Shown: positions 8,468-17,679 of the stretch, piece after piece
How the letters are laid out: each line of letters opens with the position of its first letter
Numbering within the stretch: position 1 is the first letter of the stretch
Assembly (NCBI RefSeq): GCF_001787335.1
Contig: NZ_CP014674.1
Span: 1,568,501-1,632,500, forward strand
Origin: Kozakia baliensis
GTDB lineage: Bacteria; Pseudomonadota; Alphaproteobacteria; Acetobacterales; Acetobacteraceae
Direction of reading: 5' to 3'
Length of the DNA stretch: 64,000 nucleotides
Position numbers and translations under genes: made by a program
Notes under the pieces: model-generated
The model's database searches: none
The model's input: the letters and a program-made list of their open reading frames with translations, nothing else
What the model was told of the DNA's origin: nothing

Positions 8468-8944
8468 ATGAATAACAGCCAGCAATCCCCATCAGAAGAC
8501 GAACGCATGATGGCTGACGTGCTGCATTCGATCCGACGAATATTGAAAGAGGATGAGATGGAAACAAACACCATGACCGATTCCGCAAAGCCGGATTTGC
8601 TCGTTCTCGACTCAAGCATGCGCGTTCCGACGGTATCCGCCTCGCAGGAAGACAAGCCCTCGACTGCAAAACAAGCACTCTCGGATGAGAGCCTTCTAGG
8701 CACATCCGCCAAGGCCGCCATGGATCGCTCATTAGAAAGCTTAAATACGGCGCTTGAACAACAAGCAGCGCCCCGTCATACCCTCACAGCAACGACACGC
8801 ATCAGCAATGGAACATCATCGTCCATTGAGGATATAGTGCGTGAAGAAGTGCGCGAGATGGTTCGTTCGTGGTTGGATACCAATCTGCCTTCCATGGTCG
8901 AAAACATGGTGCGCGCCGAAATTACACGGATGACTCGCCGCTGA
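8468..8944 (+). CDS. DUF2497 / PopZ-family polar organising protein
   Basis: A 158-residue protein with the two-end pattern of the DUF2497/PopZ family. A short N-terminal helix (MMADVLHSIRRILKED, residues 14-29) is followed by a low-complexity linker and a conserved C-terminal helix pair (SIEDIVREEVREMVRSWLDTNLPSMVENMVRAEI, residues 118-151). In Caulobacter PopZ self-assembles at the cell pole and tethers the ParB/origin complex; that role is family knowledge only. The linker here is Ser/Thr/Ala-rich and not the Pro/Glu-rich type of Caulobacter. It lies between the TolC gene and valS, an arrangement I recall as frequent in alphaproteobacteria. No good ribosome site supports the exact start. 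Confidence 0.82.
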   Translation: MNNSQQSPSEDERMMADVLHSIRRILKEDEMETNTMTDSAKPDLLVLDSSMRVPTVSASQEDKPSTAKQALSDESLLGTSAKAAMDRSLESLNTALEQQAAPRHTLTATTRISNGTSSSIEDIVREEVREMVRSWLDTNLPSMVENMVRAEITRMTRR

Positions 8945-8999
8945 TCTTTGCTCTCGGGCCTAGGACAAGGCGAGTTCGCAGACGACTGACAGGAAAAGA

Positions 9000-11687
9000 A
9001 TGTTAGAAAAGTCCTTCGTCCCCGCCGAGCATGAAGCCCGGCTCTATGCCCAGTGGGAGGCGGCTGGCCTGTTTGAGGGGCACCCCGAGGCCCCTGGAGA
9101 GCCTTTTTCCATTATGTTTCCGCCACCGAACGTGACGGGCACTCTGCATTTTGGACACGCCCTCAATTTCGTTCTTCAAGACATTCTCATTCGGTCTCAG
9201 CGTTTGCATGGGCGCAACGTGCTATGGCAGCCTGGCACGGATCATGCTGGCATCGCCACCCAAATGGTGGTCGAACGCGAACTGGATAAGGAAGGCGTCA
9301 GCCGGAAGGATATCGGGCGCGAGAAATTTATCGAACGCGTGTGGGCTTGGAAAAATCAATCGGGCGGGCAGATCGTTCAACAGCTTCGCACTTTGGGCGC
9401 ATCCGCCGATTGGTCACGCGAACGCTTCACGATGGATGAAGGACTGTCTCGCGCCGTTCGCGAAGTCTTCGTCACACTGCATCAGCAAGGCATCATTTAT
9501 CGCGATAAGCGCTTGGTGAATTGGGATCCTGCATTTCGTTCGGCGATCTCGGATCTCGAAGTTGAAAATCGCGAAACGCGCGGATCAATGTGGTATTTGC
9601 GTTATCCGCTTGAGAATGGCGGCAGTATTACCGTCGGCACGACGCGACCTGAAACGATGCTTGGTGACGTCGCTATCGCAGTTCATCCTGATGACGAACG
9701 CTATGCCGGTGCCATTGGCCATAAAGCTATACTCCCGCTCACCGGGCGTCTTATCTCTATCGTTGCCGATGAATATTCCGATCCCGAAAAGGGAACCGGT
9801 GCCGTTAAAATTACACCCGCACATGATTTCAATGATTTCGAGGTTGGCAAAAGGCATCATCTGCCGAGCCCGACGATCCTTGATGAGGCGGCGCACATTA
9901 CCCTCGAAGAGATTAGAGACGATCTGCGCGATATAGAAAATCTTGCTTCGCGCAGTTTCGTCGAATCGTTGGAAGGCTTGGACCGCCTTGCTGCACGAGA
10001 GCGCATTCTTGCAGAACTTGAGCGCCTCGAAATTCTTGAAAAAACCGAACCGCACACATTGCAAATACCCCATGCGGAACGCGGAGGGGCCGTCGTAGAG
10101 CCGCGCCTAACCACGCAATGGTATTGCGATGCCAAAACATTGGCAGGCCCAGCCGTAGCTGCGGTTGAAGAAGAGCGCGTGCGTTTCGAACCCAAGCAAT
10201 GGGAAAACACGTTCTACGCTTGGATGCGCGACATCCAGCCCTGGTGCATCAGCCGACAATTATGGTGGGGTCATCGCATTCCGGCCTGGTACGCACCGGA
10301 TGGCAGCGTATTCGTTGCGAAAACGGAAGGCGAAGCTCTTGAGCAAGCGCGCTCGAAGCTGGGGCCGGACGTCACGTTGATCCAAGATGAAGACGTGCTG
10401 GATACATGGTTCAGCTCGGCCCTTTGGCCCTTCACCACATTGGGTTGGCCAGAGCAAACACCAGAACTGGCACGTTATTACCCAACCAGCGTTCTCGTAA
10501 CGGGATTCGACATCATTTTCTTCTGGGTCGCCCGGATGATGATGATGGGCCTACATTTCATGGACGACGTGCCATTCCGCACAGTTCTGATCCACGGGCT
10601 AGTTCGTGACGAACGCGGGCAGAAAATGTCCAAAAGCAAAGGGAACGGTCTCGATCCGCTGGATCTAGTCGCCGAGTTCGGCGCGGATGCGACACGCATG
10701 GCGATCTGCGCGCTAACCGGCCCTGGGCGTGATATCAAATTCGGTCGCAAACGCGTTGAAGAACATCGCGCCTTCATCACGAAGCTTTGGAATGCCTCAC
10801 GCTTCTGCGAAATGAACGGCGTCCGTCCTATTGCGGATTTCGATCCTTCCGCCGTCCAAAGCCAATTGGGAAGATGGCTGCTTGAGGAAGCGGGCAGGGC
10901 CGTCAATGCAGCGGAACAGGCTCTAAAATCCTATCGTTACGATGAGTTCGCCGCCGTCTGCTATCGTTTCGTCTGGAATTGCTTCTGCGACTGGTTCCTG
11001 GAACTGGCCAAACCTGTCTTTTCGTCTGAACGCGAAGAGGACGCGCAGGAAATTCGTGCCGTCGCCGCGTATGTCCTAAGCATGATTTTGCGCATGATGC
11101 ATCCCATCGTGCCGTTCGTGACGGAAACGCTCTGGCAGGAACTTGGTTATGGCGAGACGATTGCGACGTCTAGCTGGCCGCTCGCTCCTAATGTAACGGA
11201 AGCGGAAAGCGCATGCGCTGAAATCGATTGGCTTATTCGCCTGATCAGTGAGGTTCGCACAATCCGTTCGGAGATGAACGTACCGCCTGCTCAAATGTCG
11301 CCTTTGCTTCTGCGCGATGCTTCGTCGCAAACGTTGGAGCGTGCAGTTTATTGGGCAGAAGCTATCGGTCGTCTGGCGCGTGTTTCATCGGTGCAAAAGC
11401 TTGAAAGCGAAACGCCACGTTTCGCAGCACAGAGCGTTTTGGATGAAGCGACGCTTGTTCTACCCCTCGAAGGGCTTATTGACCTAAACGCTGAAGCGGA
11501 GCGTCTGCGTAAAGAGATCGATAAGCTGGGCAAGGAGATCGATAAGGTCACGCGCAAGCTCGACAACGCCGATTTCATTTCCCGGGCCAAACCGGAAGTC
11601 GTTGAGGAAAACCGAGATCGCCTGTCAACGTTCGAGCATGACCGCAAGCGCTTTACTGCGGCCCTCGCCAGGATCAGCGCCGATTGA
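9000..11687 (+). CDS. valS: Valyl-tRNA synthetase
   Basis: ValRS (895 residues) charges tRNA-Val with valine. It is a class I synthetase with the HIGH-type motif in PPPNVTGTLHFGHAL (about residues 40-54) and KMSKS in QKMSKSKGNGL (about residue 542). Between them lies the editing domain (GTTRPETMLGDVA), which removes mischarged threonine. The C-terminal coiled coil (LNAEAERLRKEIDKLGKEIDKVTRKL) is the tRNA-binding arm seen in ValRS. Length is normal for the alphaproteobacterial form. It ends 7 bases before a strong terminator and is convergent with ilvD. Confidence 0.98.
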   Translation: MLEKSFVPAEHEARLYAQWEAAGLFEGHPEAPGEPFSIMFPPPNVTGTLHFGHALNFVLQDILIRSQRLHGRNVLWQPGTDHAGIATQMVVERELDKEGVSRKDIGREKFIERVWAWKNQSGGQIVQQLRTLGASADWSRERFTMDEGLSRAVREVFVTLHQQGIIYRDKRLVNWDPAFRSAISDLEVENRETRGSMWYLRYPLENGGSITVGTTRPETMLGDVAIAVHPDDERYAGAIGHKAILPLTGRLISIVADEYSDPEKGTGAVKITPAHDFNDFEVGKRHHLPSPTILDEAAHITLEEIRDDLRDIENLASRSFVESLEGLDRLAARERILAELERLEILEKTEPHTLQIPHAERGGAVVEPRLTTQWYCDAKTLAGPAVAAVEEERVRFEPKQWENTFYAWMRDIQPWCISRQLWWGHRIPAWYAPDGSVFVAKTEGEALEQARSKLGPDVTLIQDEDVLDTWFSSALWPFTTLGWPEQTPELARYYPTSVLVTGFDIIFFWVARMMMMGLHFMDDVPFRTVLIHGLVRDERGQKMSKSKGNGLDPLDLVAEFGADATRMAICALTGPGRDIKFGRKRVEEHRAFITKLWNASRFCEMNGVRPIADFDPSAVQSQLGRWLLEEAGRAVNAAEQALKSYRYDEFAAVCYRFVWNCFCDWFLELAKPVFSSEREEDAQEIRAVAAYVLSMILRMMHPIVPFVTETLWQELGYGETIATSSWPLAPNVTEAESACAEIDWLIRLISEVRTIRSEMNVPPAQMSPLLLRDASSQTLERAVYWAEAIGRLARVSSVQKLESETPRFAAQSVLDEATLVLPLEGLIDLNAEAERLRKEIDKLGKEIDKVTRKLDNADFISRAKPEVVEENRDRLSTFEHDRKRFTAALARISAD

Positions 11688-11692
11688 GAAAG

Positions 11693-11724
11693 AAGTCCGC
11701 CCGAATAAATCGGGCGGACTTTTC
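11693..11724 (+). terminator. Strong intrinsic terminator shared by valS and ilvD
   Basis: An 11-bp perfect GC-rich stem (11694-11704 with 11710-11720), extended by one A-T pair, encloses a 5-base loop and is followed by TTTTCT. On the minus strand the stem is followed by TTCTTTCTC, so it may work in both directions between the convergent genes. Confidence 0.9.
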
Positions 11725-11728
11725 TACT

Positions 11729-13582
11729 TTAGCCAACCCGTCGGGAAATTTGTCGTAAATCCCGCACTGCGCCATTAGCGGCACTCGTCGTTAGCAATCC
11801 ATAAGCCTGTAACGCCTGTGATACGAAGCGCTGACGGTCCGGCGTCCAAGCTTTATCGCCTCGTTCGCTCATGCGTTCGCGGCGCTCCGCGAGTTCTGCA
11901 TCGGTCAAATCGACGCGCAGAGTACGATTGGGGATGTCGATAACGATGCTGTCCCCATCTTCCAGCAAACCGATCACGCCACCTTCTGCCGCTTCCGGCG
12001 AGATATGGCCGATCGACAGGCCTGAGCTACCACCTGAAAAACGGCCATCCGTAATCAGAGCGCAAGATTCCGCCAAACCTTTCGATTTGAGATAACTGGT
12101 CGGATAGAGCATCTCCTGCATGCCGGGACCGCCTTTCGGCCCTTCATAGCGGATGACGACGACATCCCCGGCCACAATCTTGTTTCCAAGAATACCGGAC
12201 ACCGCCGCATCCTGGCTTTCAAAGATACGAGCGCGCCCCGTAAAAGTCAGAATATCCTTCGCCACACCCGCCGTTTTGACGATCGCACCAGCTTCAGCGA
12301 GGTTGCCATAAAGCACAGCCAAGCCACCATCTTGAGAGAACGCATGCGTGCGGTTTCGCAACACGCCTTCCTTACGATCCAAATCCAGTTCGAGATATCG
12401 GCTGGACTGGGAGAATGCGACCGTGGTTCGTACGCCGCCCGGTGCCGCCAAGAAGCGTTGTCGCGCTTCTTCATTTCCATGAACGATATCCCAACGCGCC
12501 AGCGCATCCTGCAGGGTTCCAGCGTGAACAGTCGGCACAGACGTATCGAGCAAACCACAACGCGCTAATTCGCCCAGAATGGCAGGAATACCGCCAGCAC
12601 GATGCACATCTTCCATATGTACGTCCGCTTTGGCTGGCGCGACTTTACAGAGATTGGGCACCTTGCGCGAAAGCCGATCGATATCGGCCATATGGAAATC
12701 GACTTCTCCCTCACGCGCCGCCGCAAGAAGATGCAACACGGTATTGGTCGAACCGCCCATGGCGATATCGAGCGTCATGGCGTTTTCGAACGCGGCCTTC
12801 GTCGCAATCGTGCGGGGCAGGGCCGTTGCGTCTTCCTGTTCATACCAGCGTTTGGCGAGGGATACGACCTGCCGCCCGGCTTCCAGGAAAAGCTCCCGCC
12901 GGTCCGCGTGCGTCGCCAGCAGGCTACCATTTCCCGGCAAGGACAGACCTAAAGCCTCGGTAAGGCAGTTCATCGAATTGGCCGTGAACATGCCGGAGCA
13001 GGAGCCGCAGGTAGGGCATGCCGAGCGCTCGATCGCTTCGGACTCACTATCCGTTACTTTCGGATCGGCCGCCGCCACCATGGAATCGACCAGATCGAGC
13101 TTACGGTTGATGCCAGGACCATTAAGCTTCCCAGCTTCCATCGGGCCGCCAGATACGAACACGACCGGGATATTCAGACGTAAAGACGCCATCAACATGC
13201 CTGGCGTGATCTTATCGCAGTTGCTAATGCAAACCAACGCATCGGCGCAATGCGCATTTACCATGTATTCAATAGAATCCGCGATCAACTCGCGAGAGGG
13301 CAAGCTGTAAAGCATTCCGCCATGCCCCATGGCGATACCATCATCGACGGCAATTGTATTGAACTCACGCGCAATCCCGCCGGCCTCTGCAATCGCTTCG
13401 CCAACGAGCGAACCCATGTCCTTAAGATGCACATGGCCCGGCACGAACTGCGTGAAAGAATTCGCAACCGCGATAATGGGCTTGCCGAAATCGCCTTCTC
13501 CCATGCCAGTCGCACGCCAGAGCGCGCGTGCGCCAGCCATGTTGCGGCCGTGAGTTGTCGTGCGGGAGCGGTAGGCGGGCAT
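11729..13582 (-). CDS. ilvD: Dihydroxy-acid dehydratase
   Basis: IlvD (617 residues) dehydrates 2,3-dihydroxy-isovalerate and 2,3-dihydroxy-3-methylvalerate to the 2-keto acids in valine, leucine and isoleucine synthesis. It is an iron-sulfur enzyme of the IlvD/Edd family. The cluster cysteines are in [12 protein letters not shown] and [18 protein letters not shown]. The C-terminal signature [16 protein letters not shown] is intact. The start ATG opens with the typical [23 protein letters not shown]. It is convergent with valS and divergent from the ester hydrolase; the 180-base gap upstream holds a perfect dyad that could be an operator. No other branched-chain gene lies nearby. Confidence 0.97.
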   Translation of the reverse strand: MPAYRSRTTTHGRNMAGARALWRATGMGEGDFGKPIIAVANSFTQFVPGHVHLKDMGSLVGEAIAEAGGIAREFNTIAVDDGIAMGHGGMLYSLPSRELIADSIEYMVNAHCADALVCISNCDKITPGMLMASLRLNIPVVFVSGGPMEAGKLNGPGINRKLDLVDSMVAAADPKVTDSESEAIERSACPTCGSCSGMFTANSMNCLTEALGLSLPGNGSLLATHADRRELFLEAGRQVVSLAKRWYEQEDATALPRTIATKAAFENAMTLDIAMGGSTNTVLHLLAAAREGEVDFHMADIDRLSRKVPNLCKVAPAKADVHMEDVHRAGGIPAILGELARCGLLDTSVPTVHAGTLQDALARWDIVHGNEEARQRFLAAPGGVRTTVAFSQSSRYLELDLDRKEGVLRNRTHAFSQDGGLAVLYGNLAEAGAIVKTAGVAKDILTFTGRARIFESQDAAVSGILGNKIVAGDVVVIRYEGPKGGPGMQEMLYPTSYLKSKGLAESCALITDGRFSGGSSGLSIGHISPEAAEGGVIGLLEDGDSIVIDIPNRTLRVDLTDAELAERRERMSERGDKAWTPDRQRFVSQALQAYGLLTTSAANGAVRDLRQISRRVG

Positions 13583-13663
13583 GATGAAAATTTCCGACTG
13601 ATCATAAGGATGATTGGAAAGGAATTCTGCGCATGAAATGGAAACGCAATACCCCTTGGAACG

Positions 13664-13678
13664 AACGAATATTTCGTT
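13664..13678. promoter_or_regulatory. Dyad AACGAA-TAT-TTCGTT between ilvD and the ester hydrolase
   Basis: A perfect inverted repeat with 6-bp arms and a 3-base centre lies in the 183-base gap between the divergent genes, about 80-100 bases from each start. Its size and place fit a dimeric regulator site. The regulator is unknown. Confidence 0.4.
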
Positions 13679-13765
13679 GAGGCGAAATACCCCGCCTTAA
13701 CTCTTGCTGCAAGGAAAACTCTGATCAAACATCGCAACAAACTACTAATTGCAGGAAACCTAGAA

Positions 13766-15706
13766 TTGCGATTCCGTCATTGCGCCTCGTTATATGCTCT
13801 ACTTGTAGGATGCGCCTTGATTGGCGTCTCGGCGACCGCTCAAACGAACTCAGGCGTTACGCCAGACATGATCCAACGCGGCAGCGACATTCCCAAGAAA
13901 GTCGATTTCCCGACGGATGCTCGTGACTATATTAAACGTGATGTCATGATCCCGATGCGTGACGGAATTAAGCTTCATACGGTCATCGTCATTCCTAAAG
14001 ACAGCCATGGTGCGCCGATCCTTCTGACGCGCACGCCATATCATGCTTCAGAGCGCGCCAACCGTACACCCAACGCTCCCAGTATCCGCAATCTCCTCCC
14101 GCAGGGCGACGATGTGTTCGTCGATGGCGGCTATATCCGGGTGTTCCAAGACATCCGCGGCAAATATGGTTCGGAAGGCGACTACATCATGACGCGACCG
14201 CCGATCGGCCCGCTCAATGACAGCAAAACCGACGATACGACCGATGCATGGGACACCATTGATTGGCTCGTCAAAAACGTGCCTGAGAGTAATGGGCGCG
14301 TCGGCATGACGGGATCGTCCTATGAAGGATGGACCGTGGTCATGGCGCTTCTGCATCCGCATCCCGCACTCAAGGTCGCAGCGCCTGAAAGCCCGATGGT
14401 CGATGGCTGGATGGGCGATGACTGGTTCCATTACGGCGCTTTCCGCCAAGGTAGCTTCGATTACTTCACCATGCAGATGACCGAACGCGGCTCGGGCGAT
14501 AGCATCCCACGCCGCAATTTCGACGATTATACGAATTTCCTCGAAGACGTGTCCGCCGAAGGCTTCGCCAAAAAGGCGGGGATCGATCAATTCCCTTGGT
14601 GGCGTCGCATGCATGCGCATCCGGCCTACGATGCGTTCTGGCAAGAGCAAGCGCTCGATCGCCTAATTATCCGGCAGCCTCTGACGGTTCCGACGATCTG
14701 GGAGCAAGGGCTATGGGACCAGGAAGATATGTGGGGAGCGATCCATTCCTGGATGGCTTTGAAAACGACGCATCCTAAAGTTCCCAATATCCTCGTCATG
14801 GGGCCGTGGCGGCATAGTGGCGTCAATTACGATGGTTCGACGCTTGGCCCGCTCCATTTCAACGGAGATACGGCGCATTGGTATCGCGCTAATGTCATGC
14901 GCCCGTTCTTCGACCGTTACCTGAAACCCGGTAGCGCCGCCGTCAATTTCGATGAAGCCATCATCTATAATACTGGAGACAATCAGTGGGATCATTTCCG
15001 CAACTGGCTGAACGATTGCGGTATTTCCTGCGCCGGAACTGGCACGCGTCTTTATCTTCAGGCCAATAACAGCCTGTCTTTCGATCGCGCTTCACCAGGC
15101 AAGGATTCTTATATTTCGGATCCGGCCCATCCGGTTCCCTTCATGCAACGTCCTTATGCTTTCAGCGAAGGCAAACGCTGGAAGCCATGGCTGACTTCTG
15201 ATCAGCGCTTCGTCGAGGCACGCCCGGACGTCATCACTTACGAGACGCCCGTGCTCAATCGTCCCCTCCGCGTTTCGGGTGTTCCAACGGCCGACATCTT
15301 CGCTTCGACGACCGGCACGGATGCGGATTGGGTCGTTAAGATCATCGATGTCTATCCAGGCATGGACGCTAGCCGACCGGAGATGAGCGGCTACGAACTG
15401 CCCATGTCGATGGATATTTTCCGTGGCCGCTATCGCCGCGATTTCGCCCATCCTTCCGCCATTCCCGCCAATGAGGCGCAGGAATACCGGTTCGCCTTAC
15501 CCGCATTGAACCATGTCTTTCTGCCTGGGCATCGGATCATGATCCAAATCCAATCCTCGTGGTTCCCCCTTTACGATCGTAACCCGCAGACCTACGTCTC
15601 CAATATCTTCGACGCCCAACCGCAGGATTATAAGGTCGCAACCCAGACGATTCATCGCGGCGGAGCCCAGGCCAGCAGCATCTTCCTGCCGGTTGTCAAT
15701 CATTGA
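13766..15706 (+). CDS. Secreted CocE/NonD-family hydrolase, alpha-amino acid ester hydrolase-like
   Basis: A 646-residue alpha/beta hydrolase of the X-Pro dipeptidyl-peptidase/CocE group, closest in motifs to alpha-amino acid ester hydrolases, which cleave and transfer alpha-amino acyl esters and beta-lactam side chains. A signal peptide (YALLVGCALIGVSATAQ) sends it to the periplasm. The nucleophile is the Ser of GSSYEGW (about residue 185), the catalytic Asp is probably in GLWDQEDMWG (about 317), and the His is in GPWRHSG (about 350). A C-terminal jelly-roll domain follows (from about 480). The start is a TTG with AGGAA 8 bases upstream. Length is close to the Acetobacter turbidans enzyme (family knowledge). 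msrA follows after 7 bases, so they may be co-transcribed. The natural substrate is not known. Confidence 0.86.
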   Translation: MRFRHCASLYALLVGCALIGVSATAQTNSGVTPDMIQRGSDIPKKVDFPTDARDYIKRDVMIPMRDGIKLHTVIVIPKDSHGAPILLTRTPYHASERANRTPNAPSIRNLLPQGDDVFVDGGYIRVFQDIRGKYGSEGDYIMTRPPIGPLNDSKTDDTTDAWDTIDWLVKNVPESNGRVGMTGSSYEGWTVVMALLHPHPALKVAAPESPMVDGWMGDDWFHYGAFRQGSFDYFTMQMTERGSGDSIPRRNFDDYTNFLEDVSAEGFAKKAGIDQFPWWRRMHAHPAYDAFWQEQALDRLIIRQPLTVPTIWEQGLWDQEDMWGAIHSWMALKTTHPKVPNILVMGPWRHSGVNYDGSTLGPLHFNGDTAHWYRANVMRPFFDRYLKPGSAAVNFDEAIIYNTGDNQWDHFRNWLNDCGISCAGTGTRLYLQANNSLSFDRASPGKDSYISDPAHPVPFMQRPYAFSEGKRWKPWLTSDQRFVEARPDVITYETPVLNRPLRVSGVPTADIFASTTGTDADWVVKIIDVYPGMDASRPEMSGYELPMSMDIFRGRYRRDFAHPSAIPANEAQEYRFALPALNHVFLPGHRIMIQIQSSWFPLYDRNPQTYVSNIFDAQPQDYKVATQTIHRGGAQASSIFLPVVNH

Positions 15707-15713
15707 GGATCGC

Positions 15714-16265
15714 ATGAACGATACGACACTTGAAACCGCCCTGATTGGTGGCGGCTGCTTCTGGTGCACGGAAGCTATCTTCCAAAGCCTGCGCGGCGTC
15801 GTGCAGGTTCTACCGGGCTATGCCGGTGGCCGCCGTGAGAACCCAAGTTACGAGCAGGTTTGCACGGGCACGACGGGGCATGCCGAAGTCGTGGAGATTA
15901 AATTCAACCCGGCCGAAATCTCCTACGCCGATCTCTTGCGCATTTTCTACACCACGCATGACCCCACGACTCTCAATCGCCAAGGCAACGATGTCGGGAC
16001 GCAATATCGGTCCGTCATCTTCGCTCTAAACGACACACAGGCGAACACGGCGCGCGAGGTGACGAAAGAGATCGTCGATGCGCAGATCTGGCCGGATCCG
16101 ATCGTCACGGAATTGGCCGGACCCACTCATTTCTGGGAGGCGGAAGAAAAACACCACGATTATTTCGCCCGCAATCCCGAGACAGGATATTGCAGCGCGG
16201 TGGTGGCGCCGAAGGTTGCCAAAGCGCGCAAGCTTTATAAAGATCGCCTGAAATCCGCTTCATAG
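15714..16265 (+). CDS. msrA: Peptide-methionine (S)-S-oxide reductase MsrA
   Basis: MsrA (183 residues) reduces the S form of methionine sulfoxide in proteins and free methionine, repairing oxidative damage. The catalytic Cys is in GGCFWCTEA (residues 13-21). PGYAGG, HAEVVEI and DPTTLNRQGNDVGTQYRS follow in family order, and a C-terminal Cys in GYCSAVVAPK is the usual resolving Cys. I chose the ATG at 15714, preceded by TGAGG, over the TTG at 15693 that would overlap the hydrolase. No signal peptide is present, so it is cytoplasmic. It may share a transcript with the upstream hydrolase. Confidence 0.96.
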   Translation: MNDTTLETALIGGGCFWCTEAIFQSLRGVVQVLPGYAGGRRENPSYEQVCTGTTGHAEVVEIKFNPAEISYADLLRIFYTTHDPTTLNRQGNDVGTQYRSVIFALNDTQANTAREVTKEIVDAQIWPDPIVTELAGPTHFWEAEEKHHDYFARNPETGYCSAVVAPKVAKARKLYKDRLKSAS

Positions 16266-16287
16266 GCGCCATTATCTTTCCTGAGGG

Positions 16288-17679
16288 GTGAATGAAAACC
16301 GTATGGAAAAACAATTCGCCCCTCTTCATACACGTGCCGAATCTTATGAGATCGGCAAGACGCTCCGTCATGAAATGCCACGCCGCTCCAATGGAGAATG
16401 GCGTTCAGGCAAGGACCGCCTCGACCCGGTGATGATTTTGGAGCAACAGGGGAAGTCCCGCATACAGAACCTTTTGCCGATCCGTTATGCCCGTATGCGC
16501 GTCTCGCCGCTGGCCTTTTTGCGTGGCGCAGCAGCAGTCATGGCGTCGGACCTCGGCGAAACGCCAGCGGCAGGTTTGCGCGTACAAAGTTGCGGCGATT
16601 GCCATCTGGCCAATTTCGGTAGCTATGCGACGCCGGAAGCCATTCCCGTTTTCGATATCAATGATTTCGATGAAACTGCGCCAGCACCTTTCGAGTGGGA
16701 TTTGAAACGCCTCTCTACAAGCCTTGTGCTTGCGGGCCGCGAGGTAGGCTTACGTGCACGCGAATGCCGGGAGTTGGCCAGCGTAATGGCGCAATCCTAT
16801 GCCAAGGAAATCGAAGGACTGGCGCAACTCACGCCGTTTCAGGCCTGGAATTCGCGCATCGATCTTCTAAAAATCATCGGTGATATGGCAGGTCATCGTG
16901 CCCGAGATAAGTTGCGTGTGCGTTTATCGCGCCAACTCGATAGCATTTCCCACCAATTCGGCATGATCGAGCCCGGTAAAATGCCGCGCTTACGAGAAAG
17001 GCCGCCTTTGGTTCAGCGGCTTCCTGAACATGACGCCGCCGTGCGTGAAGCTTTTAAGCATTATGTAGATCAGCTTCCACCCGAGCGACGCATCATTCTG
17101 CAACGGTACCGTTTGCAAGACGTCATCTTCAAGGTCGTCGGCGTCGGAAGCGTCGGCACCTTCTGTGCTCTGGGGCTTTATAGCACTGCGGATGGCGAAC
17201 CGGTCATTCTACAGATCAAAGAGGCGCAGGCCTCGGTTCTTGAAGCCTATGTCGGCAAAGTCCACACTGCCAATCATGGTGAGCGCGTCGTCACCGGGCA
17301 AAGGATCATGCAAGCCGCTTCGGATGCATTCCTCGGCTGGACCCGCAGCATGCATTCGGTTTCGTCGCATCGTCTTTACGATCCGTCGAATGCGGGGCAT
17401 CATTTCTATGTCCGACAGACGAAGGATACACGCCTAGCGGCCATCGGCGAGCAGATCGAAAACGAGATTTTGCCTTTTTACGCGGCGCTTTGCGGAAAAA
17501 CCCTAGGGCGGGCGCATGCGCGTTCGGCAAATCTGCCCATGCTGGCAGGATATCTCGGCCGTGGGCGAGGTTTCTCAGACGCTATCGCCAGCTTCGGCGT
17601 GCTGTATGCGGACCAGACGGAACGCGATTGGAAGCATTTCAACGATGCCATTACCGAAGGGCGATTGAAAGCCGCCTGA
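16288..17679 (+). CDS. DUF2252 family protein
   Basis: A 463-residue (or 458 if the ATG at 16303 is used) member of DUF2252, a family with a distant protein-kinase/aminoglycoside-phosphotransferase-like fold and no settled function. Visible family features are the DPVMILEQQGKSRIQNLLPIRYARM start, FLRGAAAVMASDL, the conserved CGDCHLANFGSYATPE, FDINDFDE, and PFEWDLKRLSTSL. The HxxN and DxND patterns resemble the catalytic and metal-binding loops of kinase-like folds (inference). The start is uncertain: the GTG at 16288 overlaps the only purine-rich site, and the ATG is 15 bases beyond it. It is convergent with the ABC ATPase gene, with no gap between stops. Confidence 0.85.
   Translation: MNENRMEKQFAPLHTRAESYEIGKTLRHEMPRRSNGEWRSGKDRLDPVMILEQQGKSRIQNLLPIRYARMRVSPLAFLRGAAAVMASDLGETPAAGLRVQSCGDCHLANFGSYATPEAIPVFDINDFDETAPAPFEWDLKRLSTSLVLAGREVGLRARECRELASVMAQSYAKEIEGLAQLTPFQAWNSRIDLLKIIGDMAGHRARDKLRVRLSRQLDSISHQFGMIEPGKMPRLRERPPLVQRLPEHDAAVREAFKHYVDQLPPERRIILQRYRLQDVIFKVVGVGSVGTFCALGLYSTADGEPVILQIKEAQASVLEAYVGKVHTANHGERVVTGQRIMQAASDAFLGWTRSMHSVSSHRLYDPSNAGHHFYVRQTKDTRLAAIGEQIENEILPFYAALCGKTLGRAHARSANLPMLAGYLGRGRGFSDAIASFGVLYADQTERDWKHFNDAITEGRLKAA

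Noticed and set aside
12579-13310. 243-residue plus-strand frame opposite ilvD
   Set aside because: It is antisense to a fully motif-supported enzyme and has no domain.
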